The position numbers and the translations under genes are program-made. 64,000 bases of DNA from Prevotella sp. (GTDB taxonomy: Bacteria; Bacteroidota; Bacteroidia; Bacteroidales; Bacteroidaceae), in assembly GCA_017417465.1 (NCBI GenBank), contig JAFPZD010000107.1:45438-109437 (forward strand). The letters run 5' to 3'. Positions 45,182 to 56,800 of this stretch are shown one piece after another. The number at the start of each line of letters is the position of its first letter. The stretch's first letter is position 1. A model generated the notes under the pieces. That model had not been told where the DNA came from. It saw nothing but the letters and a program-made list of their open reading frames with translations, and searched no databases.

Positions 45182-45249
45182 AATTGAGGTTTGAGATTTG
45201 TAAGTAATCTCAAGTCTACCTCAAAAACTCGAATCTCAAACCTCAAATT
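45182..45249. repeat. Inverted AATTGAGGTTTGAGATT element in the macB operon
   Basis: A 17-base left arm (45182-45198) and an 18-base right arm (45232-45249) that is its reverse complement apart from one inserted T. They are separated by a 33-base loop and sit in the 93-base gap between ATPase and permease genes. The left end is made of GAATTGAG words. It may form a hairpin in the mRNA. Confidence 0.8.
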
Positions 45250-45256
45250 AAGAAAA

Positions 45257-46477
45257 ATGAACATACTAAACCTTTTCAAAGTAAGTCTTCGCGCGATCGC
45301 CAGCAACAAGATGCGCTCGTTCCTTTCCATGCTGGGCATCATCATCGGCGTGGCCGCCGTCATCATCATGATGGCCATCGGCCAGGGATCGAAGGAGAGC
45401 ATCCGCAAAGAGCTTTCGACCATGGGCACCAACCTGCTCACCATCCGCCCTGGTGCCGACATGCGTGGTGGCGTGCGCCAAGACCCATCGGCCATGCAGA
45501 CGCTGAAGATGGCCGACTATGAGCGTATTCTCCGTGAGAAGAAGTTTGTGACGAAGGTGTCGCCAGAGGTCACAGCCAGCGGACAGGTCATCTATGGCAA
45601 CAACAACACGACCACAACGGTGTATGGCGAGTCGACCGACTACCTCGACATCAAGCTGTGGACCATCGAGGAGGGCGACTGCTTCACGGACGAGGATATC
45701 AAGAAAGCAGCAAAGAAAGCCGTCGTCGGCAAGACCATCGTCAACGAACTCTTTGGCGACAATGTCGACCCCATCGGCAAGACCATCCGTTTCAAGTCCA
45801 TCCCCATGACCATCGTCGGCGTGCTGAAGTCGAAGGGCTACAACAACTGGGGCATGGACCAAGACAACGTCATCATCGCCCCCTACACAACAGTGATGAA
45901 GCGCATCGCTGCGCAAACATGGTTCTCAAGCATCAACTGCTCGGCCATCACTGAGGAGCTCAGCGATGCGGCCATTGAAGAGCTGACACAGATACTGCGC
46001 GACAACCATAAGCTGAAAGGCGAGGCTGTCGACGATTTCACCATCCGCTCACAGGCTGAGATCATGGAGACCATGTCGAGCACGATGGACACGGTGACCA
46101 TCATCCTCGTCGTAGCCGCCGCTTTCTCGCTACTCGTTGCTGGCATCGGCATCATGAACATCATGCTTGTCTCAGTCACTGAGCGCACCAAGGAGATTGG
46201 TTTGCGCATGTCGGTAGGCGCCACAGGCCCTGTCATCTCCCTGCAGTTCCTCATCGAGTCGGTGCTCATATCGCTGACGGGCGGACTGATAGGCGTGCTG
46301 GTGGGCTGTAGCATCAGCGAGTTTATCGTGCCAAAGTTTGGCATGCCTTCGAGTGTTCCTGCCTGGAGCATCTACGTATCATTCCTCGTTTGTGTCTTTA
46401 TCGGCATTCTCTTCGGCTACATCCCTGCTCAGAAAGCCGCCAACATGGACCCCATCGAGGCCATCCGTCACGAATAA
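45257..46477 (+). CDS. MacB-type ABC transporter permease
   Basis: About 406 residues from the ATG at 45257. An N-terminal membrane helix (RSFLSMLGIIIGVAAVIIMM) precedes a large periplasmic MacB-PCD domain (about residues 50-270). Three C-terminal helices follow in the FtsX-like domain, with the motif EIGLRMSVGAT and a final IPAQKAANMDPIEAIRHE. It transports the pump substrate; which one (drug, peptide, siderophore or polysaccharide precursor) cannot be told. An upstream in-frame start at 45191 lies in the repeat and is rejected. Confidence 0.93.
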   Translation: MNILNLFKVSLRAIASNKMRSFLSMLGIIIGVAAVIIMMAIGQGSKESIRKELSTMGTNLLTIRPGADMRGGVRQDPSAMQTLKMADYERILREKKFVTKVSPEVTASGQVIYGNNNTTTTVYGESTDYLDIKLWTIEEGDCFTDEDIKKAAKKAVVGKTIVNELFGDNVDPIGKTIRFKSIPMTIVGVLKSKGYNNWGMDQDNVIIAPYTTVMKRIAAQTWFSSINCSAITEELSDAAIEELTQILRDNHKLKGEAVDDFTIRSQAEIMETMSSTMDTVTIILVVAAAFSLLVAGIGIMNIMLVSVTERTKEIGLRMSVGATGPVISLQFLIESVLISLTGGLIGVLVGCSISEFIVPKFGMPSSVPAWSIYVSFLVCVFIGILFGYIPAQKAANMDPIEAIRHE

Positions 46478-46498
46478 CCCACAACAAAAAAACAAACT

Positions 46499-49400
46499 AT
46501 GAGACCCGTCTATTTTTTAAAACTTTCCGTGCTCATCGCAATGGTCTGCGTGTCGCTGACAGCATCGGCCATTGGCGGCGATGGCGTTTACTTTGTTCAA
46601 GACTTCGAGGATGCCTCGCAATATCCCGAGACCAGGTCAGACGAAGCCCAAAGCTTCATCGTCGAAGGCCAGGGCGAGTGGATCTATTGCAATGCCTTCC
46701 AGTCGACTAACAGCAGCTACAACGAGAACGGTTCAACGATGAACCTGCGCATGTACAAGAATGGCAGCTACGTCGTCACCCCCGTGCTTAGCAATGGCGT
46801 GCAAAAGGTCACATTCTACATCGGGCGTGCTTCCGTGAAGGCTTATACCAGCACTGACGAAGGCGCCACATGGACCGAGGCAGCCATTACCACCGTTGGC
46901 AAAACGTGTACCGTCGTCGTCAACAGCAACACGGTAAACCGCATCAAGCTGGCCAACGACAGTTCGAAGGATGCCGATATCGACAACATCACTGTCTACG
47001 CCATGACCTACGAAACGCCAGTGGTGCTACAGACTGGCGACGCCACTGACATCACCACCTCGTCGGCCACGCTCAGCGGCTCCATCACCAAGCAGGAGGC
47101 AGAGATAACAGAAGTTGGCTTCGTATGGAGCACCATGAACCGCGAGCCCACACTCAGCGACAACGTCGTGCCTGCCAATCTTCAGGCTGTTTTCAGTGCC
47201 CAGTTAGAAGGTCTCCGCGAGGGTAGCATTGTCTATTACCGTGCCTACGCCCGTTATGCAGACACACAGGCCTACGGAAACGTGATGTCGTTCAAGACTG
47301 CCATCGACGACAAGGGGCAGACCGTCAATGCCGATGGCACCTATTTCGTACAGGACTTCGAGGATCGGAGTACCTATCCAGCAAACAGCAGTGCCGTTGA
47401 TTCCGAATACTACGTCGCAGGTCAGGGCACATGGATTTACACCAAAGCCGGCATCTCGACCAACTCGAGCTATACCAATGGTTCGACAGCCAACCTGCGT
47501 ATGCCGAAGAACGGTAGCTACGTCATCACGCCAGTGCTGCTCTATGGCGTGAAACGCGTAACCTGGGTGCAGACACGAAAGGAAGTCACGGCCTACACGT
47601 CTTCCGACGGAGGCGCCACATGGACGCCTGCCGCAATCAAAAGCGACAACACACTCAGAATCATCGATGTGAACAGCCTCAACGTGAACCGCATCAAACT
47701 GGCCAATGATACTGGCAGCGATGCCGACATCGACGATCTCACCGTCTATGCCCAGGCCTACGGCACGCCCGCCGTGGTTGCTACTGGCGACGTCGCCGAC
47801 ATCACGAAGAACTCGGCCGTGCTCAGTGGTACCATCGTCGACACTGGCGACCAGCCCATCCAGGAGAGCGGTTTCCTCTGGAGCACTGTCAACACCACCC
47901 CCACCCTCGCCGACAACAGCGTACAGACTGAGGATCCTGCCGACATGCAGATTTCGGCCTACGTCAGCGGCCTGAAGGCCAGCCAGACGGTTTACTATCG
48001 TGCCTACGCTCTCTCGAATGCTGGCTACGCCTACGGCGACGTGCGCTCGTTCATGACTGCTGAGGCCACCATGCCCGTGGTGCAGACCAGCGAGGTGACG
48101 AAGAGCGGCTCGCGCTACAAGGTCGGCGGCGTAGTCACTGACGATGGCGGACTAGACCTCGAAGAGGTGGGCATTGTCTATGGCACTACGCCAGGTTCCA
48201 CGACATCACAAGTCAAACTGGAGCCAAAAGCCAAATTCTCCACAACCCTCACGTTGCAAGATAACACCACTTATTATATACGCGCGTATGCCACAACAGC
48301 CATCGGCACTGCCTACGGTGAGGAGTTAAGCTTCAAGACCGACGAGGTGGAAGAGCGTCCTGACCAGATTCTCGGCGACGAGATATGGTGCTCGCCCGAC
48401 GGCGACGACACGACCGCCAACGGCTCAAAGGAGAAGCCATTCTTCGACCTGCAAAAAGCCATCAACATCGCCCAGCCTGGCGACCGCATCTGGATGAAGG
48501 CGGGCACGTATGTCTACAACAAGCGCATCAACATCGACGACCACAACGGCACTGCTGAACGCCCCATCCAGGTGTTCGCCCATGGCGGCCGCGCCGTGCT
48601 CGATTTCTCAGGCATGCCCTATCACAAGCATTCCGACAACCCCTATCAGGGCGTGCGCCTGACCAGCAGCTACTGGCACTTCTACAAGATTGACATCACC
48701 AACGCCTCTGACAACGGCATGCTCATCGAACGTAACAAGCCCACTAACGGCTCGGTCAGCGACATCATTGCCCGCACGCAGGACGGCCACGACAACATCA
48801 TCGAGCAGTGCAACTTCTATCGCAATGGCGACACGGGCCTGCAGATGAAGAACCTTGGTGCATACAACTACGTTATCAACTGCGACTCCTACGAGAACGT
48901 CGACGAGAACGACGGCGACGCAGACGGCTTCGCACCCAAGATCAGCGTTGGCGACGGCAACTACCTCTTCGGCTGTCGAGCCTGGAACAACAGCGACGAC
49001 GGCTACGACGTGTTCTTCAAGAAGGATGGCGGTTTCGAGGACAACAAGACCATCATCATGGAGTACTGCCTGGCCTACGAGAATGGTATTGTCAACGGCA
49101 AAGCTACCAGTGGCAACGGCAATGGCTTCAAGATGGGCTCCAACCAAGGACGGATGAACGTCGTCATGAACCGTTGCCTCGCCGTGCGCAACCTTAACAA
49201 GGGCTTCGACCAGAACCACAACTCGGGCGACATCATCCTGAACAACTGCACTGGCATCGGACAGACTGACATCGGTGGCAAGTCGTATAGCTACCGCATC
49301 TACGAGGATCTCGCCACAGGCAGCATCTGCGAGCTGCGCAACTGCGTGGCCATCAACGACCGTCTCTCCACCGACCAGAGCGAGAGCGATGGCGGCAAGC

Positions 49401-50035
49401 GTGGTAAGTGGGGGCGTTTCGAGGTGACAGTGGCCAGCGCTGAGCAGGCCAACGACTGGAAGGCCGCACCTGAGAACTTCCTCGCCATGGACCAGCCCGA
49501 ACAGCTCATCAGTGAACGCCAAGAGGACGGCACCCTGCCAGAGATTGACTATGCACACATCGACCTGGCCAAGGGTCAGAAGCTCATCGATGCTGGTGTG
49601 ATGATTGCTGCCAACGCTGACAAGTATGCTGCGGCAGGGCTTGTCATTCCTGCCATCGAATATGCTGGCCAAGCCCCTGACCTCGGAGCCTATGAGACCG
49701 ACTTCGTGCTCGCCGACGCCACCATGCCCGTGGAGCCTACCGTGCTGTCAGACAGCGGCCAGGAAGCAACGGCTATCGGCTTGACTGATCGCGACAACCA
49801 CGAATCGTCACTCACCATCCGCACCACCCACGATGGCCTCTACATCGTAGCTGTAAAGGGTGCTACGGCTTCTGATGTCTACACCGTCACGGCTTACACC
49901 ACCGACGGCCGTCGCATCGGACAGCGCACGTTCCGTGCGGCCACCGTTGTTAGTCTGCCAAGGGTTCATGGCAGCGTTGTCTTCCACGTCACTGGCCCCC
50001 AGCTCAATGCCTCACGCCAACTCGTGGTGCGTTAA
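46499..50035 (+). CDS. PL9-type pectate lyase, multidomain, with T9SS-like tail
   Basis: 1178 residues. Signal peptide, then two repeated beta-sandwich modules, each starting GVYFVQDFEDASQY or GTYFVQDFEDRSTY and ending in an Ig-like segment (about residues 20-270 and 275-520). A further Ig-like domain follows. Residues about 630-1060 form a right-handed parallel beta-helix with PL9-type sequence: FDLQKAINIAQPGDRIWMKAGT, then YDVFFKKDGGFED, GNGFKMGSNQGR and GFDQNHNSGDI. PL9 enzymes split polygalacturonan by beta-elimination, using Asp/Lys. The C-terminal VTAYTTDGRRIGQRTFRA looks like a T9SS signal. It follows the efflux operon but is not obviously linked in function. Confidence 0.8.
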   Translation: MRPVYFLKLSVLIAMVCVSLTASAIGGDGVYFVQDFEDASQYPETRSDEAQSFIVEGQGEWIYCNAFQSTNSSYNENGSTMNLRMYKNGSYVVTPVLSNGVQKVTFYIGRASVKAYTSTDEGATWTEAAITTVGKTCTVVVNSNTVNRIKLANDSSKDADIDNITVYAMTYETPVVLQTGDATDITTSSATLSGSITKQEAEITEVGFVWSTMNREPTLSDNVVPANLQAVFSAQLEGLREGSIVYYRAYARYADTQAYGNVMSFKTAIDDKGQTVNADGTYFVQDFEDRSTYPANSSAVDSEYYVAGQGTWIYTKAGISTNSSYTNGSTANLRMPKNGSYVITPVLLYGVKRVTWVQTRKEVTAYTSSDGGATWTPAAIKSDNTLRIIDVNSLNVNRIKLANDTGSDADIDDLTVYAQAYGTPAVVATGDVADITKNSAVLSGTIVDTGDQPIQESGFLWSTVNTTPTLADNSVQTEDPADMQISAYVSGLKASQTVYYRAYALSNAGYAYGDVRSFMTAEATMPVVQTSEVTKSGSRYKVGGVVTDDGGLDLEEVGIVYGTTPGSTTSQVKLEPKAKFSTTLTLQDNTTYYIRAYATTAIGTAYGEELSFKTDEVEERPDQILGDEIWCSPDGDDTTANGSKEKPFFDLQKAINIAQPGDRIWMKAGTYVYNKRINIDDHNGTAERPIQVFAHGGRAVLDFSGMPYHKHSDNPYQGVRLTSSYWHFYKIDITNASDNGMLIERNKPTNGSVSDIIARTQDGHDNIIEQCNFYRNGDTGLQMKNLGAYNYVINCDSYENVDENDGDADGFAPKISVGDGNYLFGCRAWNNSDDGYDVFFKKDGGFEDNKTIIMEYCLAYENGIVNGKATSGNGNGFKMGSNQGRMNVVMNRCLAVRNLNKGFDQNHNSGDIILNNCTGIGQTDIGGKSYSYRIYEDLATGSICELRNCVAINDRLSTDQSESDGGKRGKWGRFEVTVASAEQANDWKAAPENFLAMDQPEQLISERQEDGTLPEIDYAHIDLAKGQKLIDAGVMIAANADKYAAAGLVIPAIEYAGQAPDLGAYETDFVLADATMPVEPTVLSDSGQEATAIGLTDRDNHESSLTIRTTHDGLYIVAVKGATASDVYTVTAYTTDGRRIGQRTFRAATVVSLPRVHGSVVFHVTGPQLNASRQLVVR

Positions 50036-50045
50036 GGTGCTGTAA

Positions 50046-50083
50046 GTGGGGACTTCATCCTATCGTGCCATCGTCGTCCCCAC
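50046..50083. other. Hairpin after the pectate lyase gene
   Basis: Eight-base-pair perfect stem GTGGGGAC/GTCCCCAC with a 22-base loop and no T run. It may be an RNA 3'-end structure rather than a rho-independent terminator. The rest of the 148-base gap shows no clear promoter. Confidence 0.4.
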
Positions 50084-50182
50084 GTGGAGTTTGGTAAAAG
50101 CTTCACCGTGAGGGCGACGATGTCTCTTGTGATATAATTAGTGGTCGTGGAAAATAATTAGGGCAGCCGTGCGTTATTATAT

Positions 50183-53100
50183 ATGATTATGCGCATAAGA
50201 ATCTTAGCAGCCATGCTCCTGCTGATACGCCTTGTATCAGCGCAGGAGTTGTCTGACCTGACCTCTCGAGCGTTCGTTAACCTGACCGCCGAGGAAGTCA
50301 GGATTGACTCCGTACTGCCCACGTTCAGCTATGCCTTCCCGCTGTCAGGGTCTTATGCAGACTCTGTCTACACCGTTTCCATCGACTACCCTGAGTTCAT
50401 CGACATGTCGCCCACCGACATCAGCCGCATGCAGTGCATCATCGGCGAAGCGCCGTCGTTGCCACAACTGCCCACCATCAGCCAGACAGTTGGCGTGTCA
50501 CGGCGCCAGGCATCGCTCTTGGTATCGTTCACGCCTCTGGTGCAGCGCGACGGCAAGTACCAAAAGCTTGTCAGTTTCAAGCTGACGCTCACGGCCCATC
50601 CGTCAACCAACAGTGTTCAACCTGCGACATTCAACGTTCAACGTTTACCAGCGAAGCGCGCCGGCAATGGCTCTGACAGTCTCTATGCTGAGCACTCAGT
50701 GCTGGCCTCTGGCACATGGGCAAAGATTAGCGTTCCGTCGAGTGGCGTCTACCAGCTGACCGAAGCCCTGGCACGCCAGTGTGGTTTCAGCAGCCTCTCG
50801 CGAGTGAAGATCTACGGTTATGGTGGAGCCTTGCAGCCTGAGCGTCTTAACACCGAATATCTTGCACTGACCGATGACCTGCAGGAGGTGCCTACCTGCA
50901 CCATCGGCGGGCGTCGCTTGTTCTATGGCGTAGGGCCCGTCAGTTGGGAGAGTGCCACTGCTACGACGCGTGTGCGCAATCCCTACTCTAACTATGGTTA
51001 CTATTTCCTGACCGAGAGCGATGGTGAGCCACTGACGACCGACAGTGCCACGTTCGTGGGGTCTTTCTACCCCTCTGTAGCCGACTACCACGCCCTCCAC
51101 GAAGTCGATGACTATGCCTGGTACCATAGCGGCCGCAACCTCTATGAGAGCACGCCCATCAGCGCCGACCAGCCACGCACTTACAAGCTGGCGGGCAACG
51201 ATGGCGGAGGGCGGCTCAGCGTCTACCTGACGTGCGATGGTCCCTGCGAGGTAAGCGTCACACTGAACGACTCGATTCTGGGAACCATCTCTAACTCACT
51301 GACACCAAGTAAGTACACCTCAGCCATACAGCGCCAGCAGACCTACACTGTCGACAGCCTGGTGCATGCCAACAATCAGATTCAGCTGCGACAGGCCTCC
51401 GGCTCAGCCAATGTGCGTCTCGACTACATACAGCTGACCCTCAACGAGCCACAGCCGCTGCCCGACCTGCGCTCTGCATCGCTGCCCACCCCACAGTTTG
51501 TCTACCGCATCACCAACCAGGACCACCATGCCGATGGCCCTGCCGACATGGTGATCATCATTCCCACCACACAGCACTTCGTAGCACAGGCAGAGCGACT
51601 CAAGCAGCTCCACGAATCGATGGACTCGCTGCGCGTAAGAATCGTTCCCGCCGATGAGCTGTTCAACGAGTTTGCCAGTGGCACCCCAGACGCCAATGCC
51701 TACCGTCGCTATCTGAAGATGCTTTACGACCGTGCCACGACTGAGGCCGACATGCCCCGCTATCTGCTGCTCTTCGGCGACGGTGCCTGGGACAACCGCA
51801 TGGCCAGCGCCGACTGGGTTGGCCTGTCGCCCGACGACTTCCTGCTCTGCTTCGAGAGCGAGAACTCGTTCAGTGCCACCGAGAGCTACGTCTGCGACGA
51901 CTTCTTCTGCATGCTCGACGAGGGCGAGGGCGTCAGCTTGACACGCAGCGACATGACCGACGTTGGTGTAGGCCGTCTCCCAGCACGTACGCTCGCCGAG
52001 GCCCAAGTGATGGTCGACAAAATTGTAAGTTACCGCAAGAATGAGAATGGTGGCGACTGGCAAAACGTTATCTGCTTCATGGGCGACGACGGCAACGACG
52101 GCGAGGGTAACATCCACATGCTCGAAGCCGACACCGTGGCCAACTACATCGTGGCTCGCAACCACCCTGATTTCAATATCAAGAAGGTCTATTGGGACGC
52201 CTACGAACGTGTCCACAGCACCACTGGCGCCCGTTTCCCAGATGCCGAGCGGCTCATCAAACAACAGATGTTCAATGGCGCACTGATCATGGACTACTGT
52301 GGCCATGGTGCCGCCTACAGCATCAGTCATGAGAAGGTGCTGCTGATTGACGACTTTGCCACGCCCACCTCGCTGCGCCTGCCATTGTGGGTAACGGCCT
52401 CATGCGACATCATGCCCTTCGACTCCAACGAGAGCAATATCGGCGAGACCGCCATGCTCAACACGAAGGGTGGTGCCATTGCCTTCTTTGGTACCACACG
52501 TACCGTCTACACTGGTGCCAACATGAACATGAACGGCGCCTTTATAAAGTATGTCCTCGGCTCTACCGATGGCCGCCCCAACACGCTGGGCGATGCCGTC
52601 CGCCTGGCTAAGAACGAACTGCGCCGTAACAACAAGGAGGAGCTGCTCGACCAGAGAAATGGCGACACGCAGCCTGTCAACAAGTTGCACTACTCGCTCC
52701 TTGGCGACCCCGCCCTGCGCCTTGCCAAACCTACCAGCCACATTGTCATCGACAGCATTAACGGTGTGTCGCCTGCCGACAAGCGGGTGACCTTAGGGGC
52801 TGGACAACTGGTCACCGTAAACGGCCATGTGGCCAACGCCGACAACTTCGACGGCGTCGTGGCACTGACAGTGAAGGGTGAGGAGTCGACCATCGTCTGC
52901 CGTAACAGCTATGCCAACTCCGGCGCTGAAGAGCCCTTTACCTTCCGCGACCGTCCCTCGACCTTCTTCAATGGTCAGGACAGTCTACGTAACGGGCATT
53001 TCTCGATGTCGTTTGTGCTACCTCGCGACATCACCTACAGGGGCGGCAAAGGCCTCATGACACTTTATGCCCTCAACAACAGCCGGACGACAGCTGCCAA

Positions 53101-53806
53101 CGGCTCGACCACCAACTTTACGATGGGCAGCGGCGACAACCTTGCCAACGACGGTGTGGGACCCTCTATCTACTGTTGGCTCAACAGCAGCAACTTTGTC
53201 AATGGCGGCAATGTCAACGCCACGCCCTACTTCTTCGCTGAGCTCAGCGATAACGACGGCATTAACGCCGCAGGCAGCTCTGTGGGCCACAACCTCGAAC
53301 TGTGTGTCGACGGACAGCTGACAACGACCTACGACCTGAACGACTATTTCCAGTTCGAATTCGGCGACTACCGCAGTGGCTCCGTGGGCTACAGCCTTCC
53401 TGAGCTGACCGAAGGTCCCCACACTCTGACCTTCCGTGCATGGGACGTGCTCAACAACTCGTCGCTGGCCGAGCTGAAGTTCAACGTCGTCAGAGGACTG
53501 TCGCCACAGTGCTTCGACGTCACCTGCACACGTAACCCTGCCACCACTGCCACCACCTTCATCGTCACCCACGACCGTACGGGCTCAACGATGGACGTCG
53601 TACTTGACATCTTCGACATGTCAGGACGTCAACTATGGCAGCATGCCGAGACGGGCGTCGCTACTGACAACACCTATTCTATCGACTGGGACCTCACGGT
53701 CGACAGTGGCAGCCGCCTGCACACAGGTGTCTACCTCTATCGCGTACGTATCACCACCGACGGCGCCACACAGGCGTCGCCCGCAAAGAAACTGATTGTT
53801 CTATAA
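50183..53806 (+). CDS. porU: Type IX secretion sortase PorU (C25 peptidase), full length
   Basis: 1207 residues. Signal peptide, a pro-domain of about 170 residues, then a C25 (gingipain-like) catalytic domain. His708 is in YCGHGAA and the catalytic Cys741 in VTASCDIMP, 33 residues apart. The C-terminus carries a T9SS type A tail (IFDMSGRQLWQ then TGVYLYRVRI). PorU removes the C-terminal signal of cargo and joins the cargo to A-LPS at the cell surface, in complex with PorV. It is followed 17 bases later by a second PorU-like gene and then porV. Confidence 0.9.
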   Translation: MIMRIRILAAMLLLIRLVSAQELSDLTSRAFVNLTAEEVRIDSVLPTFSYAFPLSGSYADSVYTVSIDYPEFIDMSPTDISRMQCIIGEAPSLPQLPTISQTVGVSRRQASLLVSFTPLVQRDGKYQKLVSFKLTLTAHPSTNSVQPATFNVQRLPAKRAGNGSDSLYAEHSVLASGTWAKISVPSSGVYQLTEALARQCGFSSLSRVKIYGYGGALQPERLNTEYLALTDDLQEVPTCTIGGRRLFYGVGPVSWESATATTRVRNPYSNYGYYFLTESDGEPLTTDSATFVGSFYPSVADYHALHEVDDYAWYHSGRNLYESTPISADQPRTYKLAGNDGGGRLSVYLTCDGPCEVSVTLNDSILGTISNSLTPSKYTSAIQRQQTYTVDSLVHANNQIQLRQASGSANVRLDYIQLTLNEPQPLPDLRSASLPTPQFVYRITNQDHHADGPADMVIIIPTTQHFVAQAERLKQLHESMDSLRVRIVPADELFNEFASGTPDANAYRRYLKMLYDRATTEADMPRYLLLFGDGAWDNRMASADWVGLSPDDFLLCFESENSFSATESYVCDDFFCMLDEGEGVSLTRSDMTDVGVGRLPARTLAEAQVMVDKIVSYRKNENGGDWQNVICFMGDDGNDGEGNIHMLEADTVANYIVARNHPDFNIKKVYWDAYERVHSTTGARFPDAERLIKQQMFNGALIMDYCGHGAAYSISHEKVLLIDDFATPTSLRLPLWVTASCDIMPFDSNESNIGETAMLNTKGGAIAFFGTTRTVYTGANMNMNGAFIKYVLGSTDGRPNTLGDAVRLAKNELRRNNKEELLDQRNGDTQPVNKLHYSLLGDPALRLAKPTSHIVIDSINGVSPADKRVTLGAGQLVTVNGHVANADNFDGVVALTVKGEESTIVCRNSYANSGAEEPFTFRDRPSTFFNGQDSLRNGHFSMSFVLPRDITYRGGKGLMTLYALNNSRTTAANGSTTNFTMGSGDNLANDGVGPSIYCWLNSSNFVNGGNVNATPYFFAELSDNDGINAAGSSVGHNLELCVDGQLTTTYDLNDYFQFEFGDYRSGSVGYSLPELTEGPHTLTFRAWDVLNNSSLAELKFNVVRGLSPQCFDVTCTRNPATTATTFIVTHDRTGSTMDVVLDIFDMSGRQLWQHAETGVATDNTYSIDWDLTVDSGSRLHTGVYLYRVRITTDGATQASPAKKLIVL

Positions 53807-53823
53807 AAAGCAAGACAACGCCA

Positions 53824-56800
53824 ATGAAGCTACATCGACTATTGACCGCCTTGTCATTCATCCTGCTCAGCAGCGCCGTCATGGCGCAGCAGCGTTATGC
53901 CGAGCACTCCAAGTTAGCAACGGGCCGCTGGGCGAAAATCCGCGTGGCACAGACAGGCCCCTGCATGATTACCAACGACCTACTGCAGCAGGCGGGGTTC
54001 ACTGACCCCTCGCGGGTACGCATCTATGGCTATGGTGGCGCCCTGCAGCCTGAAAAGCTAGACGCTGCCTACCTTAGGCAGACCGACGATCTGCCCGAGG
54101 TACGCTTCATAGCTGTCGATGGCGGCCTGCTGTTCCATGCCGTGGGACCCGTGAACTACGAGACGCCCTCGTCGACAGCGCGCATACGCAACCCCTACTC
54201 CGACTTTGGCTACTACTTCCTGACAGAGACCGAGGCCGAGACAGAAAGTTCCTCAGAGGACATGTCGGCCAGCGAGTTCCTCAGACTTGCTTACCCCCAC
54301 CCCAACGACTACCACGCCCTCTACGAGGTCGACGACTATGCCTGGTACTCTGGTGGTCGCAACCTCTTCGACAAGCGGCTCTTCGGCAGTGGCTCGTCGC
54401 GCAGCTACACGCTTCAGCCCCCGTCGGCCGACTGCACCCTTTCGGTGGTGATGACCTATAACGACAACTTCGAAGCGCAGGTACTGGTCAACGGTAAAGC
54501 GGTCGGCACCATGAAGGTCAACAAGGATAAGAGTTCCAACAAGAGTGAGCCCAACGGCCATCCCTTCCCTGACGAATATGCGAAAGCCGTCACTGATACG
54601 TGGCAGTTCTACGTTGAGACGCTGACCGAGGAGACTGAGGTCACCATCACCCAGCTCTCGGGTGGCGACATCCGTCTGGACTACCTCTCACTGGTCGGCC
54701 AGGCACGTCCGTGCCACGAACCTACCGACACGTTCCAGAAAGCTGAACTGGTAGGCCCTGTGGACAATCAGGACCACCATGGCGACGAGCCCACCGACAT
54801 GGTCATACTCATCCCCTCGTCACGCCATCTGCTCGCCGAGGCTGAACGCCTCAAGCAGCTCCATGAGGAGCACGACGGCCTGCGTGTGCGCATCGTTCCT
54901 GCCAACGAGCTCTACAACGAGTTCTCAAGCGGCACACCCGATGCCAACGCCTACCGCCGCTATCTGAAGATGCTCTACGACCGTGCCACAACCGATGCCG
55001 ACAAGCCCCGCTTCCTGTTGCTCTTCGGCGATGGTGCCTGGGACAACCGTCTGCTGTTATCCGACTGGGTGGGGCTGTCTACCGACGACCTGCTGCTTTG
55101 CTTCGAGAGCGAGAACTCGTTCAGCATGACAAAGAGCTACGTCGCCGACGACTTCTTCACCATGCTCGACGATGATGAGGGAACCAGCCTGCTCACCAGC
55201 GACACACGCGACCTCGCCGTGGGACGCCTGCCAGCCCGTACCGCCGACGAAGCCAGCATCATGGTCGACAAGATTATCAGCTACTACAAGAACGAGTATG
55301 CCGGTGCTTGGCAGAACGTCATCTGCTTCATGGGCGACGACGGCAACAAGAACATGCACATGGAGGGGGCCGAGCAGGTGGCACAGATCATTGCGAAACA
55401 GTGCCCATCGCTCTCTCAGAAGAAGATTCACTGGGATGCCTACCAGCGCACAGCCTCATCGACAGGCCACGCCTATCCTGACGTGTCACGTCTTATTCGT
55501 CAGCAGATGGACGAGGGCGCACTGGTGATGAACTACACTGGCCACGGCGGATTAAAGAACCTGTCACACGAGTCGGCCGTCCTGCTCCCTGACTTCGAAC
55601 GGCCAACGTCGCTACGCCTGCCTTTCTGGTTCACGGCTTCCTGCGACATTCTACCATTCGACGGGCATGAGGCGAACATCGGCGAATCGGCCATGCTCAA
55701 CCCTAACGGCGGCGCTATCGCCTTCTATGGCACCACCCGCACCGTCTATGCTGACTACAACCTGCCCATGAACAGGGCATTCACACGACGGCTACTCGCA
55801 ATCGGTGAAGACGGGCTGCCACCCACCATCGGCGAAGCCGTCTACATGGCAAAGAACGAGCTGCTCAAGAGCACTGAGAAAAAGGACCTTACTGAGAACA
55901 AGCTGCACTACACCCTTTTAGGCGACCCCGCCCTGCGCCTGGCCATGCCTCTGGAGACAGCCACCATCGACCAGATTAACGGTTCGCCACTCGCTGGAGA
56001 CCAGCAGCTACAAGTGGTCGCTGGCCGCACCGTCACCGTCCGCGGCTCCATCCCTGACCATGCCGACTTCAACGGTGCCGCCACCATCACTGTCCTCGAT
56101 GCCGAAGAGACCATCGTCTGCCGCATCAACAACACCACGACGGGCGACAAGCCTTCAAGCGCCTTCGAGTACAACGACCGCACGTCTACCCTTTTCCACG
56201 GCAGCGGACCTGTTGTTAACGGCGAATACCTCATCAACTTCTGCGTACCCCTCGACAATCGCTATGCCGAGACGCCCTGCCGCATCTACGTCTATGCCAT
56301 CAGCGACGACAAGACGACGACAGCCAGTGGCGTCGCCGATGCCTTCACCGTCATCAGTGAGCAGATGCTGGGCGACAATCCGCAAGGGCCCGACATCAGC
56401 TGCGCTGTCAACAACGACGGTGGCCGCGTGGTGTTCCATGCCGAGGTCTACGACGACGACGGTCTCAATGTCTCAGGCTGCGGTATAGGCCACGACATGG
56501 AGCTTATCATCGACGGTTTGGTAACACAGACCTACAACCTTAACAACGCTTTCGAGTTCGACTTCGGCGACTATCGACGCGGACAGGTCACCTACACACT
56601 GCCTTCCATCAGCGCAGGAGAGCACACACTGCTGTTCCGTGCCTGGGACGTGCTTAACCACTCGTCGGTCGTCGAGATGTCCTTCACTGCGTCGAGCTAT
56701 GCGCCGACAGCCATCGCCACCGTACGCAACGCCTCGAACCACGCCCCTGCTGAGATGTTCGACCTTGCTGGTCGCAAGCTGCTGACGGCTCCTTCCAGTG

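Noticed and set aside
50046-50083. Rho-independent terminator after the pectate lyase
   Set aside because: The stem is perfect, but there is no T run; it is listed only as a hairpin.
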